Notes: generated by a model not told the origin, from the letters alone. A stretch of 5,861 bases of DNA from Chlamydiia bacterium (GCA_028293095.1 JAQGPK010000056.1:1-5861), one strand, 5' to 3'. Positions 1-5,632 are shown, counted from the first letter of the stretch. Program-made: numbers and translations.

Positions 1-914
1 AAGTATCTACATTCCGTTCCGGCGATCTTGATAGCTCCTCTCTCATCGTGCATGACAATCTCTGGGGAACTGCGGAAGAGGACGTTCTGCGTCGTGATTT
101 CACAATTAACGCTCTTTTTTATGACCCAACCACAAAAACGATCTTAGACTACGTTGGAGGGTGCGAGGATCTGCAAAATAGACTCCTTCGCACAATTGGA
201 GAGCCTTCAGTACGCTTTAAACAAGACCCTGTGCGCATGATTCGCATGCTAAAATTCCGAGCGCGTTTTGATCTGGATTTTGATTTAAAAGCCGAAAAAG
301 CTCTTCACAATTGCAAAGAAGAAATTCTAAAAAGTGCACCCGCAAGGCTTTTAGAAGAGTTTTTCAAAATGCTCGAATCGGGCCATTCCTGCAAATTTTT
401 TGAACTTATGGGAGACTCTGGTTTTCTCGAAATTCTTTTCCCTTGCTTCCACCACTTCTTCTACGGACCTATGGGTGAGATAGCTTATCAACACCTAAAA
501 ATCATTGATGAGTTTCACCTGAAAGAGCTGCAGCTTAAAAATGCTGAACCTCTTGACAGAAGCCTTTTGATAGCGGTCTTAGTATTTCCTATTTTAGAAC
601 AAGAACTCCTTACTCTCACAGCTGACCGTCAGTCACCACTTTCTATCGGTGATATCATTCACCTCTCTGAAACCCTTCTCCAAGGAATTGACACCTCCTC
701 CTTTGCCCATTTTCCAAAGAAAATTTTCTATACCTGTCATATGATCTCTGTGAATCAATTTCGTCTTGTACCTCTTCAAGGCCGTCCTAAATTTCACGCC
801 CGCTTTACTCACACCGAAGAGTTTGATCTCGCCCTTCAATTTTTGGCGCTCAGATCAAAAATTAACCCTGCCCTTAAAGAGTCCTACCTGGAGTGGAAGA
901 AGCTGTATTCATGA
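1..914 (+). CDS. pcnB: Poly(A) polymerase / tRNA nucleotidyltransferase family, PcnB type (5' end missing)
   Basis: This is the C-terminal 303 residues of a class II nucleotidyltransferase; the frame is open from base 3 and enters from the left edge, so the catalytic GS/DxD motif lies outside the window. Visible residues 16-40 carry the family's EEDxxRRDFTINAL head-domain signature, followed by the DYVGG element and, near residue 75, RFKQDPVRMIRMLKF, the counterpart of RYREDPVRMLRAVRF in E. coli PcnB. The SAPARLLEEFFKML stretch and a GRPKFHARF...LALR segment near the end also resemble E. coli poly(A) polymerase I, favouring 3' polyadenylation of RNA over CCA addition. The long basic tail of the E. 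coli enzyme is absent. Such enzymes act in the cytoplasm and mark RNA for 3' decay. The stop codon overlaps the next start in an ATGA junction, so it probably heads or belongs to the same operon as the lipid genes. In Chlamydia a pcnB-like gene also precedes lpxB (recalled, not checked). CCA-adding activity remains possible. Confidence 0.85.
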   Translation, partial: VSTFRSGDLDSSSLIVHDNLWGTAEEDVLRRDFTINALFYDPTTKTILDYVGGCEDLQNRLLRTIGEPSVRFKQDPVRMIRMLKFRARFDLDFDLKAEKALHNCKEEILKSAPARLLEEFFKMLESGHSCKFFELMGDSGFLEILFPCFHHFFYGPMGEIAYQHLKIIDEFHLKELQLKNAEPLDRSLLIAVLVFPILEQELLTLTADRQSPLSIGDIIHLSETLLQGIDTSSFAHFPKKIFYTCHMISVNQFRLVPLQGRPKFHARFTHTEEFDLALQFLALRSKINPALKESYLEWKKLYS

Positions 915-1621
915 TCCTCTATTCTATTGTCGTTCCAATCTTTAATGAATGTGATAACATCACTCCTCTCACAGCTGAAATCGAAACCGTCATGAACTCT
1001 CTGAACTCTTCTTGGGAGCTCATTTTCGTCGATGATGGATCCTTAGACAACAGCCACACAATCCTTCGCGAACTTGCAGCCATCAAACCCTATCTTCGCC
1101 CGCTACACTTTAAAAAGAATGCAGGGCAGACAGCAGCGCTCGATGCCGGCTTTAAAGCAGCTCGTGGATCTATTATCATCACACTCGATGGCGACGGCCA
1201 AAATAATCCAAACGACATTCCTCGTTTACTAGATGAATTCTCTAAAGGCTACGATCTTATCACCGGAAAGAGAATCTCTCGTCAAGATAGCCGGAAGAAG
1301 CGCCTCATCTCAAAAATTGCCAATTTTATCCGCCAAAAAGCTCTTCAGGATGGCTGCAGTGATACGGGCTGCTCATTGAAAGTATACCGCAAAAGCGCAC
1401 TCGACACTATTTGTCTCTATAAAGGCATGCACCGCTTTCTTCCCGCCCTTTTCCTGATCGAAGGATATAAAGTAAAAGAGGTTGAGGTTGACCATCGACT
1501 AAGAAAAAGAGGGGTCAGTAAATACAATTTCTTTAACCGCGGTATCTCTCTTCTTTCTGACCTCTTAGCAGTTGCCTGGATGCGTAAGCGCAAATTGAAC
1601 TATGAAATCAATCATGATTGA
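911..1621 (+). CDS. Family 2 glycosyltransferase, DPM1/ArnC/GtrB-like, without membrane tail
   Basis: A 236-residue GT-A fold glycosyltransferase. The N-terminus reads SIVVPIFNE (residues 5-13). The nucleotide-sugar binding DDGS is at 41-44, the metal/catalytic DGDGQNNP at 93-100, DTGCSLKVYR at 151-160, and the HRxRxxGxSKY element at 195-205. This pattern is typical of enzymes that move a sugar from UDP-, GDP- or similar donors to polyprenyl phosphate at the inner face of the cytoplasmic membrane. Unlike ArnC and GtrB it ends about 30 residues after the SKY motif, with no C-terminal membrane helices, so it may rely on a membrane partner; the next gene begins with a multi-pass membrane unit. 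I chose ATG 911 because it gives an ATGA overlap with pcnB and has GGAAG about 11 nt upstream. An in-frame GTG at 893 would add six residues and deepen the overlap. Donor sugar and acceptor cannot be read from the sequence. Family confidence is high; the lipid A link rests on neighbours only. Confidence 0.9.
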   Translation: MILYSIVVPIFNECDNITPLTAEIETVMNSLNSSWELIFVDDGSLDNSHTILRELAAIKPYLRPLHFKKNAGQTAALDAGFKAARGSIIITLDGDGQNNPNDIPRLLDEFSKGYDLITGKRISRQDSRKKRLISKIANFIRQKALQDGCSDTGCSLKVYRKSALDTICLYKGMHRFLPALFLIEGYKVKEVEVDHRLRKRGVSKYNFFNRGISLLSDLLAVAWMRKRKLNYEINHD

Positions 1622-3458
1622 TGGCATACGTGCAGAGCTCTATCCTTTAGGAATCCTCTCGGTCATCGCTTTTGGCCTGCGCTTCATTATACAATGGTAT
1701 GAGTCTGAAAAGGCAAAACGCTCTGTTGTGACACCTCTCTTTTGGAAACTCTCTCTTGCTGGCAATTTTTTTTTATTTATCCATTCAATCATTCAAGTAC
1801 ACTTTCCTATCTGCCTGATCCAATCGCTCCAAACAGTACTTTCCTGGAGAAATATTAACCTCTTAAAGCCTAAAAAATTTCATATATCATTCGAAAAAAC
1901 CCTTTTTCTTTTATTTTGCAGCGCTTTTCTTACGATCCTTATATTTCTTCTCCAGGGCTATATTCTAGAAAATGGTGTTAACTACTGGCTTCGATCTCCC
2001 TATTCAACAGGCGTGCATGGAAAACCTGTAGTGGCATCACCTCTTGTACATTTCATTGGAATCATCGGTATCTCAGCCTTTTCACTCCGCTTCTGGATTC
2101 AATGGTGGATGGCAGAAAAGCATCAAAAAAGTGAACTTACAAAAACGTTTTGGTGGCTCAGTCTCTTTGGCGCTGTTCTCTCTATCATCTATTTTTCAAT
2201 TCTCCTTGACTGGGTCAATGCAGTCGGTCCCATCCTTGCTATAGTCCCCTATTCTCGTAATCTCTGGCTGATTTATACTAATGAAAAAAAGAGAGTGTAT
2301 ACTGCCTCTATATTTATCTTTGCCGGAGAAAAAAGTGGTGATCTCTGCGGCGCCAAATTGATGCAGGAGTTAAAGCAAAAGCTCCCCCATGTTCACTTTT
2401 TTGGAGTTGGCGGAAAGGAAATGCAAAAAGCTGGGATTGAATCTTTGTACCCGATAGAGCGCTTTCAGGTAATGGGCTTTTCTGATGTACTCAAAGCTCT
2501 CCCACAACTCATTATCAGCATGCTCTCTTTAAAAAAATCTATTTTAGACCGCAAACCTCTGCTTTGCCTCTTTATTGACCAGCCTGACTTCTCTATCCGT
2601 CTTGCAAAAAAGCTAAAAAAGGGTGGGTATCAGGGAAAAATTGTGCAATTTGTAGCCCCTTCTGTCTGGGCTTGGAAGCGCTCACGAGCTGAAAAAATGG
2701 CTCAATATTTTGACCTGCTCATTACCCTTTTCTCTTTTGAGCCTCAATACTTTGCGCATACAACTCTTAAAACAATCTGGGCAGGGCATCCGATTGTAGA
2801 ATCAATCAATCAAGAGTCTCTTCAAAGAGAACCTCTGATTGCGCTCTATCCTGGGAGCCGGCCTGCAGAAGTTAGGCGAAACCTGCCAAAGCAGCTCGAA
2901 GCAGCAGCTCTTTTTTGTCAAAAGATTGCAGAAAAAGGTGTTCAATTTGAAATTGCCATTTCAGGCGCGTCACAAGACTTACGCTCTCAAATCGATACAA
3001 TTATTGCAGATCTTCAAAAACAAGGCCGCATAGCAACCTCTCAAAAAATTACACTTATACCTTTTGAAGAGCGCTATCAAGTCATGAAGCGTTCAAGTCT
3101 GGCTCTTGCCAAATGTGGTACTGTGAATCTAGAACTTGCGCTCCATGAAGTACCCACAATTGTCACCTATGAGCTTTCATTTCTTAACCGCTTTCTTGCC
3201 ACATATGTTCTCAACATCGATTTACCTTTCTATTCAATTGTAAATATTTTGAAGAAAAAAGAGATCTTTCCTGAATTGATCAAAGAGAAAACAACTCCTC
3301 AAAGTATTGCTGATAGTTTAGTGAGTTTTTATTCAAATCCTGAACTTCTCAAATCATGCAAAAAAGAATGCAAAGAACTTCTCTCTCTTGTACAAAGAGA
3401 AAAAACTCCGACACTTATCGCTTGCGAGGCAATTGTAGTAGCAGTACATGATACATAA
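1602..3458 (+). CDS. lpxB: Lipid A disaccharide synthase fused to duplicated N-terminal LAB_N membrane domain
   Basis: LpxB joins UDP-2,3-diacylglucosamine to lipid X, forming the beta-1,6 disaccharide of lipid A on the cytoplasmic face of the inner membrane. The catalytic part spans residues 233-618, about the length of the whole E. coli enzyme (382 aa). It shows AGEKSGD (241-247), VMGFSDVL (290-297), DQPDF (326-330), PSVWAWKRSR (353-362), GHP (395-397), YPGSR (416-420) and KCGTVNLELAL (504-514), in family order. The first 230 residues are hydrophobic and contain two copies of the LAB_N domain, near 14-87 and 150-226. They share the pattern RFxIQWxxxEKxxxSxxTxxFWxLSLxG at 27-54 and 163-190, and are separated by one more hydrophobic helix (99-120). 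This fused form of about 600 residues is, as I recall, usual in Chlamydiae. ATG 1602 overlaps the glycosyltransferase by 20 nt; an in-frame ATG at 1614 (8-nt overlap) is an equal alternative, and neither has a clear Shine-Dalgarno site. A run of nine T lies in the first LAB_N copy. The 3' end overlaps the next gene by 11 nt. Confidence 0.96.
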   Translation: MKSIMIDGIRAELYPLGILSVIAFGLRFIIQWYESEKAKRSVVTPLFWKLSLAGNFFLFIHSIIQVHFPICLIQSLQTVLSWRNINLLKPKKFHISFEKTLFLLFCSAFLTILIFLLQGYILENGVNYWLRSPYSTGVHGKPVVASPLVHFIGIIGISAFSLRFWIQWWMAEKHQKSELTKTFWWLSLFGAVLSIIYFSILLDWVNAVGPILAIVPYSRNLWLIYTNEKKRVYTASIFIFAGEKSGDLCGAKLMQELKQKLPHVHFFGVGGKEMQKAGIESLYPIERFQVMGFSDVLKALPQLIISMLSLKKSILDRKPLLCLFIDQPDFSIRLAKKLKKGGYQGKIVQFVAPSVWAWKRSRAEKMAQYFDLLITLFSFEPQYFAHTTLKTIWAGHPIVESINQESLQREPLIALYPGSRPAEVRRNLPKQLEAAALFCQKIAEKGVQFEIAISGASQDLRSQIDTIIADLQKQGRIATSQKITLIPFEERYQVMKRSSLALAKCGTVNLELALHEVPTIVTYELSFLNRFLATYVLNIDLPFYSIVNILKKKEIFPELIKEKTTPQSIADSLVSFYSNPELLKSCKKECKELLSLVQREKTPTLIACEAIVVAVHDT

Positions 3459-4056
3459 AATAATCGCCTACCTTCTACGTATTATCGTGACGCTCCTTTT
3501 TTGGACGCTACGAGTAGAAATTCGAGGAGCATCAGCCTTAAAAAAACTCGAAGAACCGACTTTGATTGCAATCTGGCACTCCCAGCTTCTCTTGCTTGCC
3601 CCTCTCATAAAAAAAGTAATCTCAGCTATCCCCATTTCGATCCTGATCAGTAAAAGCCGCGATGGCAATATTCCTGCTGCCTATGCAGCGACATACCCTC
3701 GAGTATCTGCTATTCGCGTCGGGCATAAAGGGCGCCATCATGCCCTCTTAGAGGTCATTCATACTCTGGATAAAAATCATCTTGTCATTATCACACCAGA
3801 CGGCCCACGGGGACCTATTTACACTATCAAGCCTGGGATTATTTTTGCGGCTAAAAAATGTTCTGCACCCATCATTGCGATGAGCTGGAAGGCATCCAGA
3901 TGTATTCGCCTCAACTCTTGGGATAAATTCTGCATTCCGCTTCCCTTCTCAAAAATCACAGTCACCTTTAGCCCCCCACTCGCTTTCTCTGAAGGCGATG
4001 AACCTCAGACAATTGAAAATGAGTTAAAGAAAGCATTAGATACATCTTCTTGCTAA
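3448..4056 (+). CDS. DUF374 / lysophospholipid acyltransferase-like protein, possible late lipid A acyltransferase
   Basis: A 202-residue protein of the DUF374 branch of acyltransferases. An N-terminal hydrophobic segment (residues 4-21) is a likely membrane anchor. Family landmarks follow: WHSQLLLLAPL (43-53) with the presumed catalytic His44, SKSRDG (68-73), the RVGHKGRHHALLE region (90-102, where relatives usually have RG[SG]S.RGG), TPDGPRGP (116-123), KPG (128-130) and SWDKFCIPLPFSK (157-169). Length and motif order match the family, so it looks intact. Members are expected to transfer an acyl chain at the membrane. From memory, LpxJ of Helicobacter and Campylobacter, a late lipid A acyltransferase, belongs to DUF374. 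Being coupled to lpxB makes a lipid A acyl step here a reasonable inference, though a phospholipid substrate cannot be excluded. The start codon lies inside lpxB and lacks a strong ribosome binding site, suggesting coupled translation. It ends 4 bp from the stop of the convergent gene on the other strand. Confidence 0.88.
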   Translation: MIHKIIAYLLRIIVTLLFWTLRVEIRGASALKKLEEPTLIAIWHSQLLLLAPLIKKVISAIPISILISKSRDGNIPAAYAATYPRVSAIRVGHKGRHHALLEVIHTLDKNHLVIITPDGPRGPIYTIKPGIIFAAKKCSAPIIAMSWKASRCIRLNSWDKFCIPLPFSKITVTFSPPLAFSEGDEPQTIENELKKALDTSSC

Positions 4057-4060
4057 TTTT

Positions 4061-4834
4061 TTAATTGTAACCCGATACTTTCTTTTCAAGAGAGCGTATC
4101 ATTTGTGTGCAGCCAATATAATCATCTGAAAACGCCACATCTTCTTTACAGCAGTGAATCAGAGCATTCAGCAATCTACCTACTCGCTGAACCTGTAAAC
4201 TATTGAGAGCCTTATCATTTTTCTGTTCAAGTTCTATCAACGTTGTAGCCAACTCTTTGATAAGCTCTTGACAGCGCTGCGGAATAAGGTAATGCGCTTT
4301 CAGCAAGGGCTGTATGTGCAAAAGCTCAGTGTCTTGAAATTGAGAAAAGAGAGTTTCGGTTACATCGGTTAAAGTCGAAGCCGGGGCTCTACTATTTTTA
4401 AGATCTTTGATAGCTTGTTGTATACTCGATAGCAGCTTTTCTACTTTTGGATTCTCATCTAAACATCTATTTGTCAAGGATACGAGAACATTTCTTACGA
4501 TCTCTGCCGATTTGGTTGTGTCTTGCACGGGAGGAGCAAACCGTGCAAGGGTGTTACGAATCGTAATAGCTGTTTTCTTACCCTCTTCAGTTTTCAAATC
4601 AAGCGTCTTGTCTCGAATCGCAAGTAGCGTATCTTCTGCAAGGGCACGGACATCCTTCCATTTATCAGGAGCTAAAGCAGAAAAAAGAGTACCAAGCGTT
4701 CCTTGCTTGATCAGTGAATATTTACCATCCTGACTTTTTTGAACTTGATATTCACCCATTTCCTTTTCTGAATGAGTTTTTTGAAAATCAATAGCCTCTT
4801 TATAAAAAGAATATAGATAATCATCTGATGCCAT
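4061..4834 (-). CDS. Hypothetical protein, 257 aa, soluble and helix-rich
   Basis: I do not recognise this protein. The 257 residues are rich in Leu, Lys, Glu, Asp and Ser/Thr, with no signal peptide, no membrane segment and no catalytic motif that I can see. Most of the sequence after residue 60 reads as amphipathic helices, for example around 106-120, 130-147, 155-180 and 185-225. A Pro/Ser-containing break near 149-154 may separate two halves. Cysteines at 124, 188, 228, 229 and 242 do not form a recognisable metal-binding pattern. The ATG has a weak AGGG ribosome binding sequence (4842-4845) with a 7-nt spacer and a plausible promoter just upstream. It is transcribed divergently from another unrecognised helical protein and converges with the acyltransferase gene, leaving 4 bp between stop codons. 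The long clean frame and the start signals support a real gene. In Chlamydiota such lineage-specific soluble proteins are sometimes secreted effectors, but nothing here proves that. Confidence 0.75.
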   Translation of the reverse strand: MASDDYLYSFYKEAIDFQKTHSEKEMGEYQVQKSQDGKYSLIKQGTLGTLFSALAPDKWKDVRALAEDTLLAIRDKTLDLKTEEGKKTAITIRNTLARFAPPVQDTTKSAEIVRNVLVSLTNRCLDENPKVEKLLSSIQQAIKDLKNSRAPASTLTDVTETLFSQFQDTELLHIQPLLKAHYLIPQRCQELIKELATTLIELEQKNDKALNSLQVQRVGRLLNALIHCCKEDVAFSDDYIGCTQMIRSLEKKVSGYN

Positions 4835-4856
4835 AATAAAGCCCTATTGTACCGTT

Positions 4857-4885
4857 ATTATCCTCATATGAATTAAATTTATTAA
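4857..4885 (-). promoter_or_regulatory. Candidate sigma-70 promoter of the 257-aa gene
   Basis: Read on the - strand, TTAATA (4880-4885) and GATAAT (4857-4862) are separated by 17 bp and match the -35 and -10 consensus at 4 and 5 of 6 positions. Transcription would start near 4850, giving a leader of about 15 nt that still contains the AGGG ribosome binding sequence. The left arm of the inverted repeat at 4880-4891 covers the -35 element. The region is very AT-rich, so chance matches are likely. Confidence 0.4.
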
Positions 4886-4927
4886 TTTATCAATAATTTA
4901 TTTTTTATATTTGCAGATAAATTAATA
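4880..4927. repeat. Perfect 12-bp inverted repeat in the divergent intergenic region
   Basis: TATTAATTTATC at 4880-4891 and GATAAATTAATA at 4916-4927 are exact reverse complements separated by 24 bp, giving arm centres 36 bp apart (between three and four helical turns). The arms lie on or next to the -35 elements of the two candidate divergent promoters. This suits an operator for one regulator acting on both genes, or a looped or extruded structure. The surrounding 136 bp (4835-4970) are overwhelmingly A and T, which raises the odds of a chance repeat. I see nothing else gene-like in this intergenic stretch. Confidence 0.6.
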
Positions 4928-4940
4928 TTTTTGTTACAAT
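4911..4940 (+). promoter_or_regulatory. Candidate extended -10 promoter of the 142-aa gene
   Basis: TGTTACAAT at 4932-4940 is an extended -10 element (TGn followed by TACAAT, 5 of 6 matches). A weak -35, TTGCAG at 4911-4916, lies 18 bp upstream. Transcription would begin near 4947, leaving a leader of about 24 nt before ATG 4971. The -35 element touches the right arm of the inverted repeat. Confidence 0.45.
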
Positions 4941-4970
4941 TGATACTTAACTTAACACCAATGCATAAAA

Positions 4971-5399
4971 ATGATTACTAGCCCGCAATCACCTATTCCT
5001 TTTGCTTTTGATCATCGCACAGATATTCAACAGCAAAATAGAGATTTCAACCCTCAAAAACTTCAGCTTTTTACAGATAAAATCAAAGAACTTCGAAATG
5101 AAGCTGCATGGAAAATGCGAATGTTTCATATGAATAAAGCGCGTATAATAAGATACTGCTCTGAATGCATAGATAATGCCCAAATAGAGGCGGATGCAAA
5201 TCCAGAATTTGCTAAAAAATTAAATATTACACAATATCGTAAAGACCTTAAACAGGCAGAACAAGAGCTTCTTAAAGAAGCTAAAACAAAGAATGGGGAA
5301 GCATTAGAAGAGACTATCAACAAAAAACTCCGCCCTCTGTGGGCTCATTCGATAGAAGCCATCCTCTCTTCAAATCCACCAAAGTGTATGATTCAATAG
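4971..5399 (+). CDS. Hypothetical protein, 142 aa, charged and helical
   Basis: I do not recognise this protein. The first 28 residues are Pro/Gln/Asp-rich and probably unstructured. From about residue 29 to 133 it is strongly charged and helical, with a Lys/Glu-rich stretch at 88-120 that could form a coiled coil. There is no signal peptide or membrane helix. A candidate extended -10 promoter lies 31 nt upstream of the start, but no Shine-Dalgarno sequence precedes ATG 4971. An ATG ten bases earlier (4961) opens a six-codon frame (MHKNDY) that ends at 4981 across the start, so translation could be leader-coupled or start without Shine-Dalgarno pairing. A later in-frame start (Met48 or beyond) would remove the disordered N-terminus. 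The gene is divergent from the 257-aa hypothetical gene and may share its regulation through the inverted repeat. A disordered N-terminus and charged helical body are compatible with a type III secretion substrate or a chaperone, but this is speculation. Confidence 0.65.
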   Translation: MITSPQSPIPFAFDHRTDIQQQNRDFNPQKLQLFTDKIKELRNEAAWKMRMFHMNKARIIRYCSECIDNAQIEADANPEFAKKLNITQYRKDLKQAEQELLKEAKTKNGEALEETINKKLRPLWAHSIEAILSSNPPKCMIQ

Positions 5400-5446
5400 A
5401 TTTTCTTTCAAAATTGCAGAAAAATTCATAAATAGCATATCTATTA

Positions 5447-5465
5447 CTCCTTTAACGTAAAGGAG
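5447..5465 (+). promoter_or_regulatory. Perfect 8-bp hairpin / palindrome enclosing an AGGAG ribosome binding site
   Basis: CTCCTTTA (5447-5454) and TAAAGGAG (5458-5465) pair perfectly around an ACG loop. The 3' arm holds AGGAG (5461-5465), 8 nt before ATG 5474, the strongest Shine-Dalgarno sequence I noticed in the window. As RNA, the hairpin would pair the whole site with its complement and shut off translation until opened. As DNA, it is a near-perfect 19-bp palindrome that could bind a dimeric regulator. No T-run follows on either strand, so it is not a typical intrinsic terminator. Confidence 0.6.
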
Positions 5466-5473
5466 CCCAAAAG

Positions 5474-5632
5474 ATGCAAAGAGTACGGCATATATTCTAT
5501 GCTGAAGGCTCTTTATATCTTTTACCAGAGAAGAACACGGGAAGGAATGGAACGCCAGCTGTTTGCTACACACACCTGAAGGGTGTGAAATATTGTGTCA
5601 CTCAAGAAGGGATGAACGCATTTTTTCGATAA
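5474..5632 (+). CDS. Possible small protein, 52 aa, preceded by a strong Shine-Dalgarno site
   Basis: ATG 5474 opens a 52-codon frame ending at TAA 5630-5632. The product begins MQRVRHIFYAEGSLYLL, is basic, has two cysteines (31 and 41) and lacks a signal peptide or membrane helix. I do not recognise it. Support comes from the AGGAG site at ideal spacing, part of a perfect hairpin that could control access. Against it, the last 35 nt overlap the 3' end of plsX on the opposite strand, the frame is short, and no clear promoter is visible. If real, it could be read from its own promoter or by read-through from the 142-aa gene, whose stop lies 74 bp upstream. It could equally be a chance frame behind an operator palindrome, or the remains of a longer gene. 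Confidence 0.35.
   Translation: MQRVRHIFYAEGSLYLLPEKNTGRNGTPAVCYTHLKGVKYCVTQEGMNAFFR
5571..5587 (-). other. Short hairpin just downstream of plsX
   Basis: CACACC (5571-5576) and GGTGTG (5582-5587) form a 6-bp stem with a 5-nt loop, 10 bp beyond the plsX stop in the direction of plsX transcription. No U-rich tract follows on the - strand, so it may protect the 3' end or aid termination weakly, but it is not a classic intrinsic terminator. It also lies inside the possible 52-codon gene. Confidence 0.3.

Noticed and set aside
893..910. GTG 893 as the glycosyltransferase start
   Set aside because: ATG 911 gives the usual ATGA overlap, places the conserved SIVVPIFNE strand at the expected distance from the N-terminus, and keeps GGAAG upstream as a ribosome binding site.
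2281..2300. Internal start giving a free-standing LpxB catalytic domain
   Set aside because: The nearby ATG is out of frame, and the in-frame GTG close to the domain boundary has only A-rich sequence directly against it, without properly spaced ribosome binding.
4031..4075. Possible terminator between the convergent acyltransferase and 257-aa genes
   Set aside because: A T6 run spans 4057-4062, and ATTAG/CTAAT could form a 5-bp stem with a 13-nt loop before it, but the stem is too weak and the loop too long to call an intrinsic terminator.
4407..4733. 108-codon + strand open frame antisense to the 257-aa gene
   Set aside because: It lies wholly inside the 257-aa gene, is Ser/Val/Phe-rich as expected of a shadow frame, and has no start signal or recognisable domain.
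5414..5443. TTGCAG followed by a TAT-rich stretch as a promoter for the 52-codon frame
   Set aside because: The -35 matches only 3 of 6 positions and no hexamer at 16-18 bp spacing resembles TATAAT well enough.
5401..5445. Weak stems after the 142-aa gene (TTTTCT/AGAAAA and AATAG/CTATT)
   Set aside because: Both are 5-6 bp, AT-rich and not followed by a T-run; expected by chance in this composition.
5370..5573. 67-codon open frame on the - strand beginning with GTG near the plsX end
   Set aside because: It overlaps the 3' end of the 142-aa gene, lacks a good ribosome binding site, has only a GTG start and is antisense to the better-supported 52-codon frame; probably a chance frame.
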